Source of the DNA: Alphaproteobacteria bacterium
GTDB taxonomy: Bacteria > Pseudomonadota > Alphaproteobacteria > Rhizobiales > Devosiaceae
Assembly (NCBI GenBank): GCA_018820005.1
Contig: JAHJOS010000685.1
Location: forward strand, 1-5,240
Length of the DNA stretch: 5,240 nt
Direction: 5' to 3'
How positions within the stretch are numbered: the stretch's first letter is position 1; every line of letters starts with the position of its first letter. The position numbers were made by a program, and so were the translations under genes. Shown here piece by piece: positions 1 to 4,923 of this stretch. A model generated the notes under the pieces. It did not search any database. It had not been told where the DNA came from and saw only the letters and a list, made by a program, of their open reading frames with translations.

Positions 1-89
1 CCGGTCTCAATGAAGGCCAGAAGGTCAGCTTCGAGATCGAAAAGGGCCGCGATGGCCGCGCCAGCGCCACCAATCTGGCCGTTCTCTAA
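1..89 (+). CDS. Cold-shock domain protein, C-terminal end (partial)
   Basis: Only the last 28 codons are inside the window (frame from base 3, stop TAA at 87-89). The peptide starts GLNEGQKVSFEI and ends in SATNLAVL. This fits the last two strands of the CspA-type OB fold, where an EGQ-V-FE strand is followed by a charged turn (here KGRDGR) and an A-NL strand. Family members are small single-stranded nucleic acid binding proteins of about 70 residues that act as RNA chaperones in cold or stationary phase. The RNP1 and RNP2 motifs would lie upstream, so they cannot be checked. A strong hairpin follows 10 bases after the stop. Identity as a CSP is fairly secure; which paralogue it is cannot be said. 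Confidence 0.82.
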   Translation, partial: GLNEGQKVSFEIEKGRDGRASATNLAVL

Positions 90-99
90 AGCCTTGCTG

Positions 100-130
100 C
101 GGGCCGCTGTCCTTTTTGGGCAGCGGCCCG
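100..130 (+). terminator. Strong hairpin after the cold-shock gene, probable terminator
   Basis: A 13-pair stem (100-112 with 118-130, one G-T pair) closes a loop of five T. The outer ten pairs are perfect (CGGGCCGCTG with CAGCGGCCCG). It begins 10 bases after the cold-shock stop codon. The T-tract sits in the loop and the 3' flank (tgcctattt) is only mildly T-rich, so it is not a textbook intrinsic terminator. It could also protect the 3' end of the message. It ends 22 bases before the next start codon. Confidence 0.6.
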
Positions 131-152
131 TGCCTATTTGCGGAGCCGTGCC

Positions 153-392
153 ATGCACAAATATGCCGTCGACCAGACCCTCGATCTCCTGCCCAGCCAC
201 GGCAGCAGCACCCGGCGCGCCGCGCCCTGCCGCATCGTTGCCCTGTTGCCCTTCGAGGGGCGCCTGGTGCAATACAAGGTGCAGTCCAGCCTTGAGAGCT
301 ATCAGCGCATCGTCAGCGAGAACGATCTGCGCGTGCCCGCCGAGGCCGTTGTGGCCATCGCCGCGCCGCAGGACGACACAGCGGCGCAATAG
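153..392 (+). CDS. Small conserved-looking protein of unknown function, 79 aa
   Basis: I cannot assign a function. The protein starts MHKYAVDQTLDLLP and has no signal peptide, membrane segment or zinc-binding cysteine cluster; its one Cys is near residue 28. It resembles small hypothetical proteins common in Rhizobiales: an N-terminal VDLLPS-type element, a middle strand (RIVALLPFEG), then a QYKV strand, a helix and an R(I/V)V-E-DL ending (here RIVSENDL). That resemblance is from memory, not a search. The ATG at 153 is preferred over an in-frame TTG at 138 because GGAG at 142-145 lies 7 bases upstream of it. The C-terminal tail after residue 65 is Ala-rich and probably disordered. It sits alone between the cold-shock hairpin and the peroxidase gene. 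Confidence 0.72.
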   Translation: MHKYAVDQTLDLLPSHGSSTRRAAPCRIVALLPFEGRLVQYKVQSSLESYQRIVSENDLRVPAEAVVAIAAPQDDTAAQ

Positions 393-430
393 CGCGACAA
401 AATAGCTGTTCGCCCGGGCCGGCAATCGGC

Positions 431-436
431 TAGCAT
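431..436 (+). promoter_or_regulatory. Candidate -10 element for a leaderless peroxidase transcript
   Basis: TAGCAT (4 of 6 to TATAAT) ends 6 bases before the peroxidase ATG at 443. A possible but poor -35 (TTCGCC, 409-414) lies 16 bases upstream. No purine-rich Shine-Dalgarno sequence lies between this hexamer and the ATG. A start site at or next to the A of the ATG would give a leaderless mRNA, a known arrangement in Alphaproteobacteria. This is inference from spacing only. Confidence 0.35.
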
Positions 437-442
437 CGCCCC

Positions 443-916
443 ATGACCCAGAACCATACCCTCGCCGATTTCACCCTGCCGCTCCTTGATGGTGCCCTCC
501 AGCCGCTGTCGGCCTATGCCGGCAAGCTGGTGCTCATCGTCAATACCGCCTCCAAATGCGGGCTGACCCCGCAATATGAGGGGCTCGAACACCTCTACCA
601 GACCTATGGTGACAGGGGTCTGGTGGTGCTGGGCTTTCCCTGCAACCAGTTCGCCGGCCAGGAGCCGGGCAGCGCTGCGGAGATCGCCGAGTTCTGCAGC
701 CTGACCTATGATGTCAGCTTCCCCATGTTCGCCAAGATCGACGTCAATGGCCCCGACCAAAGCCCGCTTTATACCTGGCTCAAGGCCGGCCATCCGGGCG
801 ATATCGAATGGAATTTCGCCAAGTTCCTGATCGATCGCGATGGCACCGTCGCCCAGCGCATCGCGCCCGATACCCAGCCCGAGGCCCTGGTCCCGGCCAT
901 CGAGCGCCGGCTCTAG
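443..916 (+). CDS. Glutathione peroxidase family protein, Cys type (probably thioredoxin-dependent)
   Basis: A 157-residue cytosolic peroxidase of the glutathione peroxidase family, close to the usual bacterial length of about 160. It reduces H2O2 and organic hydroperoxides. The catalytic tetrad is complete: Cys39 in NTASKCGLTPQY, Gln73 in the F-GQEPG motif (the N-terminal part of the signature is FPCNQF at 65-70), and Trp123-Asn124 in the WNF-KFL motif. Residue 39 is encoded by TGC, so it is a cysteine and not selenocysteine. Cys85 (EFCSLTYDVSFPMF) is at the position of the resolving cysteine of yeast Gpx3 and plant enzymes. Family knowledge therefore suggests an internal disulfide recycled by thioredoxin instead of glutathione. 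Cys67 is also present. There is no signal peptide. The ATG lacks an evident Shine-Dalgarno sequence. A SelW-like gene starts 12 bases after the stop, probably in the same transcript. Confidence 0.95.
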   Translation: MTQNHTLADFTLPLLDGALQPLSAYAGKLVLIVNTASKCGLTPQYEGLEHLYQTYGDRGLVVLGFPCNQFAGQEPGSAAEIAEFCSLTYDVSFPMFAKIDVNGPDQSPLYTWLKAGHPGDIEWNFAKFLIDRDGTVAQRIAPDTQPEALVPAIERRL

Positions 917-928
917 GCTGGCGCAGCC

Positions 929-1237
929 ATGGACTCAAGCGCGCCCAGGCCCAGCGTTGCCATCACCTATTGCACCCAGTGCAACTGGTTGTTGCGCTCG
1001 GCCTGGATGGCGCAGGAACTGCTCTCTACCTTTAGCCTCGAACTGGGCGCGGTTACTTTGGTGCCCGGCACAGGCGGCATTTTCGAGATTTCAATCGATG
1101 GCCATCTGGTCTGGGAAAGAAAACGCGATGGCGGCTTCCCCGATGTGAAAGCGCTTAAGCAGTTGATACGCGACCAGATTGATCCCCAGCGCGATCTTGG
1201 TCATATCGACCGGGCCAAACTGCCCCCTTCCAATTGA
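929..1237 (+). CDS. SelT/SelW/SelH (Rdx) family protein, Cys-containing
   Basis: A 102-residue protein of the Rdx family, thioredoxin-like folds related to mammalian selenoprotein W. The redox motif is Cys15-Thr-Gln-Cys18, right after the first strand (VAITYC) and before a helix (NWLLRSAWMAQELL). In eukaryotic SelW the second position is selenocysteine; here both codons are TGC (971-973 and 980-982). The strand LVPGTGGIFEISIDG and the WERKRDGGFPDVKALKQ segment match bacterial homologues, and the tail RDLGHIDR is typical of them. The family is thought to take part in thiol redox reactions, but substrates are poorly known. It starts 12 bases after the glutathione peroxidase stop, which implies co-transcription and possibly coupled translation, since only a weak AGGCTGG sequence precedes the ATG. 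A role in recycling the peroxidase is inference. Confidence 0.9.
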   Translation: MDSSAPRPSVAITYCTQCNWLLRSAWMAQELLSTFSLELGAVTLVPGTGGIFEISIDGHLVWERKRDGGFPDVKALKQLIRDQIDPQRDLGHIDRAKLPPSN

Positions 1238-1290
1238 TCACGCAGCGGTTAGTCTTTGGCTTGGCCGGCACGACCGCGCCGCAACATTGG

Positions 1291-1299
1291 GGAGGGAGG
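1291..1299 (+). promoter_or_regulatory. Strong Shine-Dalgarno sequence of the YegP-like gene
   Basis: GGAGGGAGG ends 4 bases before the ATG at 1304. It is the best ribosome binding site in the window and decides the start of this gene. It suggests high translation. Confidence 0.75.
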
Positions 1300-1303
1300 C
1301 CAA

Positions 1304-1672
1304 ATGGCCCATAAGTTCAAGATCAGCGCCGCCGCCAACGAACAATTCAAATTCGCCTTTGTCTACAATGCCGAAAAGATCTTCTGGTCGGAAAACTACA
1401 AGGCCAAGGCCAGCGCCAGATCGGCCATCGACTCGCTGAAAGCACACGCGCCGGCTGCCACTACGGTCGATATGTCGACGGGTGAAACCGGCTCAGGCTA
1501 TCGGTTTGAAATTGTCGCGTCCAAGGACGGACAGCATTTCGTGCGCTTCGTCGCCAGCAATGGCGAAACCATGGTGCGCACCGAAACCTACAAGTCAAAA
1601 TCCAGCGCCAAGAACGCCATCGCCTCGCTGATCAAGAACGGTCCGGGCGCAGACGTGCTCGATGAAAGCTGA
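1304..1672 (+). CDS. YegP family protein with two DUF1508 repeats
   Basis: A 122-residue protein made of two copies of the DUF1508 module. Repeat 1 is at about residues 3-50 and contains FKFAFVYNAEKIFWSENYKAK; repeat 2 is at about residues 63-111 and contains HFVRFVASNGETMVRTETYKSK. Each ends with a helix of the SA(R/K)-AI-SL kind. The two-repeat layout and length match E. coli YegP. The biochemical role of the family is unknown; no catalytic residues are apparent, and there is no Cys and no signal peptide. The ATG at 1304 is chosen over an in-frame ATG at 1256 because a strong GGAGGGAGG (1291-1299) sits just before it, and the extra 16 residues are Pro/Arg-rich and unlike the family. It is preceded by 66 bp of non-coding DNA and followed by 95 bp, so it is probably its own transcription unit. 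Confidence 0.9.
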   Translation: MAHKFKISAAANEQFKFAFVYNAEKIFWSENYKAKASARSAIDSLKAHAPAATTVDMSTGETGSGYRFEIVASKDGQHFVRFVASNGETMVRTETYKSKSSAKNAIASLIKNGPGADVLDES

Positions 1673-1723
1673 GCGGCGGAAGGGTCACGGCAAAATCTGA
1701 GGTTCCAACCGTCGGGGCCGTAG

Positions 1724-1757
1724 TTTAATCTCCCGGTCACATTCATTTTCCGGGAGA
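1724..1757 (+). promoter_or_regulatory. Candidate -10 box plus inverted repeat covering the ribosome binding site
   Basis: TTTAAT at 1724-1729 matches TATAAT in 5 of 6 positions. It directly adjoins a perfect 8-base inverted repeat, TCTCCCGG (1729-1736) and CCGGGAGA (1750-1757), separated by 13 bases. The right arm contains the GGGAG (1752-1756) that would serve as the Shine-Dalgarno sequence for the ATG at 1768. In RNA the repeat would hide the ribosome binding site. If transcription starts about 7 bases after the -10, the left arm is not transcribed and the repeat would act as DNA, for example as an operator overlapping the start site. No convincing -35 is visible. Confidence 0.45.
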
Positions 1758-1767
1758 CCGCCGCTTC

Positions 1768-2568
1768 ATGTCCGACCTTAGTTTGCGCCTTGCCGCCATC
1801 GCTGCGTCGCTTGTTCTGAGCCTATCGGGTGTGCAGGCGCAGGACCTGCCCGACCTGGCCGGTCGCGAGATCGTTGCCGTGACCGAAAACGCCTATGTGC
1901 CGCTCAATTTTGCCGACCCGGCCACGGGCGAGGGCATCGGCTTTGAATATGATCTGTTCAACGACATCGCCAAGCGTCTCAACGCCAAGGTCAAATGGGA
2001 ACTATCGAGCTGGGACGTGATGATCCAGTCGGTGCGCGATGGCCAGTTCGATGTCGGCATGGATGGCATTACCATCAATGACGAACGCAAGGCGCAGGTG
2101 GATTTCTCCGACAGCTACCTGACCAGCCAGCAGCTAATGCTGGTACGGGCCGACGAAACCCGCTTCACCGACGCGGCCAGCTTCGGCGCCAACCCCGATT
2201 TCCTGGTGGGTGCACAGGCCGGCACCACCAATTTCTATGTCGCGGTCTATGATGTGCTCGATGGCGATGAAGCCAATCCGCGCATCAAGCTGTTCGATAC
2301 GTTCGGCGCGTCTGTGCAGGCGCTGTTGGGCGGCGACATCGACACCGTGCTGATGGACCAGACCTCGGCGGATGGCTACATCGGCGCCAATCCGGGTGCG
2401 TTCAAGGTCATCGGCACGCCGCTGGGATCGGAAGACTTCGGCTTCATTCTGCCCCCTGGGTCCGACCTTGCAGCCCCCATCAATGCTGCCCTGGCCCAGA
2501 TCAAGGCCGACGGCACCATGGAGGCGCTGCAAAAGAAGTGGTTCTACGATTATAACGCCGCGCAATAG
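1768..2568 (+). CDS. Amino acid ABC transporter substrate-binding protein (SBP_bac_3 family)
   Basis: A 266-residue periplasmic binding protein of the polar amino acid family (cluster F type). A Sec signal peptide is clear: Arg7, a hydrophobic core at 8-20 and a VQA cleavage site after Ala24. The mature part starts with the first lobe (EIVAVTENAYVPLNF, then IGFEYDLFNDIAKRL), typical of glutamine/arginine/lysine binders. Arg107 in the INDERKAQVDFSDSY segment corresponds to the arginine that holds the ligand carboxylate. The AQAGTTN loop (149-155) and Asp197 (VLMDQ) correspond to positions that usually contact the ligand backbone and amino group. The C-terminal helix ends in the usual LQKKWFYDY. 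The actual substrate cannot be named from sequence alone. GGGAG at 1752-1756 precedes the ATG by 11 bases, inside an inverted repeat. The permease gene follows after 127 bp. Confidence 0.93.
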   Translation: MSDLSLRLAAIAASLVLSLSGVQAQDLPDLAGREIVAVTENAYVPLNFADPATGEGIGFEYDLFNDIAKRLNAKVKWELSSWDVMIQSVRDGQFDVGMDGITINDERKAQVDFSDSYLTSQQLMLVRADETRFTDAASFGANPDFLVGAQAGTTNFYVAVYDVLDGDEANPRIKLFDTFGASVQALLGGDIDTVLMDQTSADGYIGANPGAFKVIGTPLGSEDFGFILPPGSDLAAPINAALAQIKADGTMEALQKKWFYDYNAAQ

Positions 2569-2574
2569 GCTAGA

Positions 2575-2616
2575 AGCCGATGCGGCAGGGGACGCTTCTC
2601 TCCTTCCGCATCGGCT
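2575..2616 (+). terminator. Long hairpin between binding protein and permease genes
   Basis: AGCCGATGCGG (2575-2585) pairs perfectly over 11 bases with CCGCATCGGCT (2606-2616). After one C/T mismatch, six more pairs can form inside (2587-2592 with 2599-2604, one G-T), leaving a six-base loop. There is no T-tract after it. It starts 6 bases after the binding protein stop. By analogy with other importer operons it probably stabilises the upstream message or attenuates transcription into the permease; full termination is less likely but possible. Confidence 0.65.
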
Positions 2617-2695
2617 CTCGATCCCGGAGTGGCGCCGAAATCGACCCTCAGGGCCCTTTGTGCCGCTGTTCGCCTTGCCTCAATGATCGGCCAAC

Positions 2696-3496
2696 ATGAC
2701 TTACGCCCCCCGCAAGCCCTCCGTTCTGTCGCGCGTGCCATGGTGGCTGGTGGCCATTCTGCTGCTGTTCGTGCTGGGCTATTGGGGCATTGCCACCGAT
2801 GCCACTTATTCTCAGATCTTTCAGACTGTTTCGGGTGGTTTGAAAACCACGCTCTGGGTGACGCTGGTCGCCTTCGTATCGGCAACCGTGCTGGGCCTTC
2901 TGGTGGCGCTGGCGCGAACATCCGGCAATCGACTGCTCTCGGAACTGGCCACGTTCTACGTCGAAATTATCCGCGGTATACCGGTCCTGGTATTCCTGTT
3001 CTACGTCGCCTTCGTGGGCGCGCCGGCCATGGTGGTGGCGGTCAACTGGCTGCTGCAACCACTAGGCACGGTGATCACCGTTCGGCAGTTCGACTTTGCC
3101 TGGCGCGCCATTGTCGCATTGACGGTCTGCTATTCCGCCTTCATCGCCGAGATCTTTCGCGCGGGTATCGAAGCAGTAACGCGTGGCCAGCTCGAAGCGG
3201 CGCGCTCGCTTGGCCTGAGCCGCTGGAAGTGTTTCCGCCTGGTCATCTTCCCCCAGGCGCTGCGCACGATTCTGCCACCGCTGGCCAATGATTTTGTGTC
3301 CATGATCAAGGACAGCGCGCTGGTTTCGGCCCTTGGCGTTCAGGATATCACCCAATTGGGCAAGGTCTATTCCTCGGGCAGCTTCCGGTTTTTCGAGACT
3401 TATAATGTGGTGGCGCTGCTCTATCTCACGCTCACCATCTCGCTGTCGCTGCTGGTTCGCGTGCTGGAACGGTATCTCAAGCAAAACCAGCGCTGA
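2696..3496 (+). CDS. Amino acid ABC transporter permease (HisM/GlnP-like)
   Basis: A 266-residue inner membrane permease of the His/Glu/Gln/Arg family. Hydrophobic segments are visible at about 16-33, 52-73, 95-120, 136-157, around 195-215 and 236-256. The stretch VEIIRGIPVLVFLFYV (89-104) is highly typical. The EAA loop, which docks on the ATPase, is at 167-187 (EAARSLGLSRWKCFRLVIFPQ), with the conserved Glu and Gly present. LPPLANDFVSMIKDSAL (193-209) is the other family hallmark. The start is fixed by an in-frame TGA at 2684-2686, although no good Shine-Dalgarno sequence precedes the ATG. The family works as a dimer, with itself or with a second permease, plus an ATPase dimer. No second permease and no ATPase gene lies next to it. 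The preceding gene encodes the presumed binding protein. Confidence 0.94.
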   Translation: MTYAPRKPSVLSRVPWWLVAILLLFVLGYWGIATDATYSQIFQTVSGGLKTTLWVTLVAFVSATVLGLLVALARTSGNRLLSELATFYVEIIRGIPVLVFLFYVAFVGAPAMVVAVNWLLQPLGTVITVRQFDFAWRAIVALTVCYSAFIAEIFRAGIEAVTRGQLEAARSLGLSRWKCFRLVIFPQALRTILPPLANDFVSMIKDSALVSALGVQDITQLGKVYSSGSFRFFETYNVVALLYLTLTISLSLLVRVLERYLKQNQR

Positions 3497-3562
3497 GCCC
3501 ATCGCCCCTTGCGTCACGGCCCACCATTGCCCATCTGTGCTTCACAACCCCGGGAGTGCCTC

Positions 3563-4060
3563 ATGAACCGTCTTGCCGCCCTTGCCGTAGCGTCCGTCCT
3601 TGCCGTGTCGCTGGCTGCCTGTGGCAATAGCCGCGAGGTCGCCAGCGTTGGCGTCGACTGGACCGGCAATGATATCGCCATCGATGCGCTTGCCGACCCA
3701 CAGGTCGACGGCGTCGTGTGTCATCTGGCCTATTTCAACCGCTCTTTCATCGACCGCGTCAGCCAGGGCAATTGGTTCGAGGATCCTTCCTATTCGGCGC
3801 TCGATTGTTCAGTCGTCGGCCCGATCACCATCGGCAACATCAGCACTCGCGGCGGCGGCGAGGAGATCTTCAAGGAAGGTCGCTCGCTGATCTGGAAGTC
3901 GCTGCGGGTGACGCGCATCTATGATGCTGCCAACAATGCGCTGATCTATCTGGCCCATGCCCGCCAGGTCCAGCAGGGCAGTGGCAAGATGAGCCTGTCG
4001 GTGATCCCGCTGGCCCCCGAACAGGTCACCTGGACCAACGGGGCACCTAAGGCGCCTTGA
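3563..4060 (+). CDS. creA: CreA family protein, predicted lipoprotein
   Basis: A 165-residue exported protein of the CreA family, whose function is not established; E. coli creA is named for its place near creBCD. The N-terminus is a lipoprotein signal peptide: Arg3, a hydrophobic core and the lipobox Leu17-Ala-Ala-Cys20. Gly at +2 is compatible with outer membrane sorting. The mature part follows CreA: VASVGVDWTGNDIAIDALADP, then VDGVVCHLAYF, LDCSVVGPI, IFKEGRSLIWKSLRV and IYDAANNALIYLAHA. Two Cys (53 and 82) match the pair seen in CreA proteins and could form a disulfide. The ATG at 3563 is chosen because GGGAG (3552-3556) lies 6 bases upstream and the signal peptide begins there; an in-frame ATG at 3509 would add 18 unlikely residues. 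It lies 66 bp after the permease gene with no clear terminator between, so read-through is possible. Confidence 0.92.
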   Translation: MNRLAALAVASVLAVSLAACGNSREVASVGVDWTGNDIAIDALADPQVDGVVCHLAYFNRSFIDRVSQGNWFEDPSYSALDCSVVGPITIGNISTRGGGEEIFKEGRSLIWKSLRVTRIYDAANNALIYLAHARQVQQGSGKMSLSVIPLAPEQVTWTNGAPKAP

Positions 4061-4146
4061 CCCAGGCTTAGCGGGGACCATGCTGCGGGGGGCGCGGCCC
4101 ATGGAATGTCATGGCGCACGCCGGTCCCACTACAAAAAAGCATTCC

Positions 4147-4175
4147 CTCACAGGCCGCTTCTATGGGCCTGTGAG
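4147..4175 (+). terminator. Perfect 10 bp hairpin between creA and the peroxiredoxin gene
   Basis: CTCACAGGCC (4147-4156) pairs with GGCCTGTGAG (4166-4175) around a nine-base loop. It lies 86 bases after the creA stop. There is no T-tract on the + side. On the other strand a run of six T (complement of 4134-4139) follows after seven bases, which suits a minus-strand terminator better, though no minus-strand gene ends here. It may end the creA message weakly or belong to the peroxiredoxin leader, because its right arm is partly repeated downstream. Confidence 0.5.
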
Positions 4176-4232
4176 ACCACGATATTGTACTGACCAGACA
4201 ATGGGCCGTGAGGGCCCGGCAAGGAAGAGCAC
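4176..4232 (+). promoter_or_regulatory. Peroxiredoxin leader: symmetric element, small hairpin and ribosome binding site
   Basis: This leader holds, in order, a symmetric element ATTGT-N9-ACAAT (4184-4188 and 4198-4202), a five-pair hairpin GGGCC/GGCCC (4203-4207 and 4213-4217) around GTGAG, and a good Shine-Dalgarno sequence AAGGAA (4221-4226) six bases before the ATG at 4233. TATTGT (4183-4188) is a possible -10 (4 of 6), but I see no matching -35. Any role for the symmetric element as a regulator site is unproven, and it does not match the OxyR spacing ATAG-N7-CTAT. Confidence 0.35.
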
Positions 4233-4868
4233 ATGTCCATTCTGATTGGCGATACCGCGCCCGATTTCACCGCTGATTCCAGCGAAGGCCCGATCCATTT
4301 TTATGACTACATCGAAGGGTCTTGGGCGGTGCTGTTCAGCCACCCCAAGAACTTCACCCCGGTCTGCACCACCGAACTCGGTTTTACAGCCAAGCTCAAG
4401 CCCGAGTTCGACAAGCGCGGCGTCAAGGTTCTGGGGCTGTCGGTCGACAAGCTCGAGGATCATGCCGGCTGGGCCAAGGACATCGAGGAAACCCAGGGCA
4501 CCGCGCTGAACTTCCCGCTGCTGGCCGACACCACCGGGGAAGTCGCGCGCAAGTACGACATGATCCACCCTAATGCCGACAACACGCTGACCGTGCGCTC
4601 GGTCTTCGTCATCGGCCCGGACAAGAAGGTCAAGCTCAAGATCGAGTATCCGGCTTCAACCGGCCGCAACTTCAATGAAGTCCTGCGCGTCATCGATAGC
4701 CTGCAGCTCACCGCCAAGCACTCGGTCGCGACCCCGGTCAACTGGGAGAATGGTGACGATGTCATTATTGCGGCCTCGCTGAACAACGAAGCGGCCAAGG
4801 CCAAGTTCCCCGAGGGCTGGAAAGAGCTCAAGCCCTATTTGCGCATCGTGCCGCAGCCCAAGGGCTGA
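4233..4868 (+). CDS. Peroxiredoxin, 1-Cys Prx6 type
   Basis: A 211-residue cytosolic peroxiredoxin that reduces peroxides through a sulfenic acid intermediate. The active site reads SHPKNFTPVCTTELG, with Thr42, Pro43 and peroxidatic Cys45; the conserved Arg is Arg122 in TLTVRSVFVIGP. His37 before the active site and an overall length of 210-220 residues place it in the Prx6 subfamily, not in typical 2-Cys AhpC. Cys45 is the only cysteine in the whole protein, so there is no internal resolving Cys and the oxidised enzyme must be reduced by an external thiol or partner. The C-terminal segment (TPVNWENGDDVIIAASLNNEAAKAKFP, from residue 167) is the usual Prx6 extension that takes part in dimer contacts. 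A clear Shine-Dalgarno sequence supports the start, and an intrinsic terminator follows 25 bases after the stop, so it probably forms a single-gene unit. Confidence 0.96.
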   Translation: MSILIGDTAPDFTADSSEGPIHFYDYIEGSWAVLFSHPKNFTPVCTTELGFTAKLKPEFDKRGVKVLGLSVDKLEDHAGWAKDIEETQGTALNFPLLADTTGEVARKYDMIHPNADNTLTVRSVFVIGPDKKVKLKIEYPASTGRNFNEVLRVIDSLQLTAKHSVATPVNWENGDDVIIAASLNNEAAKAKFPEGWKELKPYLRIVPQPKG

Positions 4869-4893
4869 TCGGCGCAGGCGTGCCTATGAACAG

Positions 4894-4923
4894 GGGGCGG
4901 TGGTGACACCGCCCCTTTCGTTT
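4894..4923 (+). terminator. Intrinsic terminator of the peroxiredoxin gene
   Basis: A perfect nine-pair G+C-rich stem (GGGGCGGTG 4894-4902 with CACCGCCCC 4907-4915) closes a GTGA tetraloop of the GNRA type and is followed by TTTCGTTT (4916-4923). It is the clearest factor-independent terminator in the window. The last T is also the first base of the complement of the convergent MFS stop codon. On the minus strand the stem has no T-tract, so it would work only weakly in that direction. Confidence 0.88.

Noticed and set aside
10..405. Open frame of 131 codons at the left edge
   Set aside because: It runs across the cold-shock gene end, the hairpin and the small gene in a different frame; the Ala/Pro/Arg/Ser-rich translation is typical of an off-frame reading.
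302..793. Open frame of 163 codons on the minus strand
   Set aside because: It lies opposite the glutathione peroxidase, has no recognisable family features, and its composition is what the reverse of a G+C-rich gene gives.
557..982. Selenocysteine in the peroxidase or SelW-like gene
   Set aside because: The active positions are TGC codons and no in-frame TGA occurs before the natural stops.
1256..1303. Upstream start for the YegP-like gene
   Set aside because: The added 16 residues are Pro/Arg-rich, and the strong Shine-Dalgarno sequence at 1291-1299 points to the ATG at 1304.
2134..2565. Minus-strand open frame opposite the binding protein gene
   Set aside because: It is antisense to a confidently identified gene and shows no motif or plausible start signal.
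2629..3291. Open frame of 220 codons on the + strand before and across the permease start
   Set aside because: It overlaps the well-supported permease gene in another frame, and its Arg/Gly/His-rich translation has no domain.
3509..3562. Upstream start for creA
   Set aside because: It would bury the lipoprotein signal peptide behind 18 residues; the ATG at 3563 has a good Shine-Dalgarno sequence.
4061..4146. Possible small gene in the gap after creA
   Set aside because: Several ATG codons are present, but none has a ribosome binding site with a convincing open frame; I see only the palindrome AAGGCGCCTT at the creA end and an A-tract at 4134-4139.
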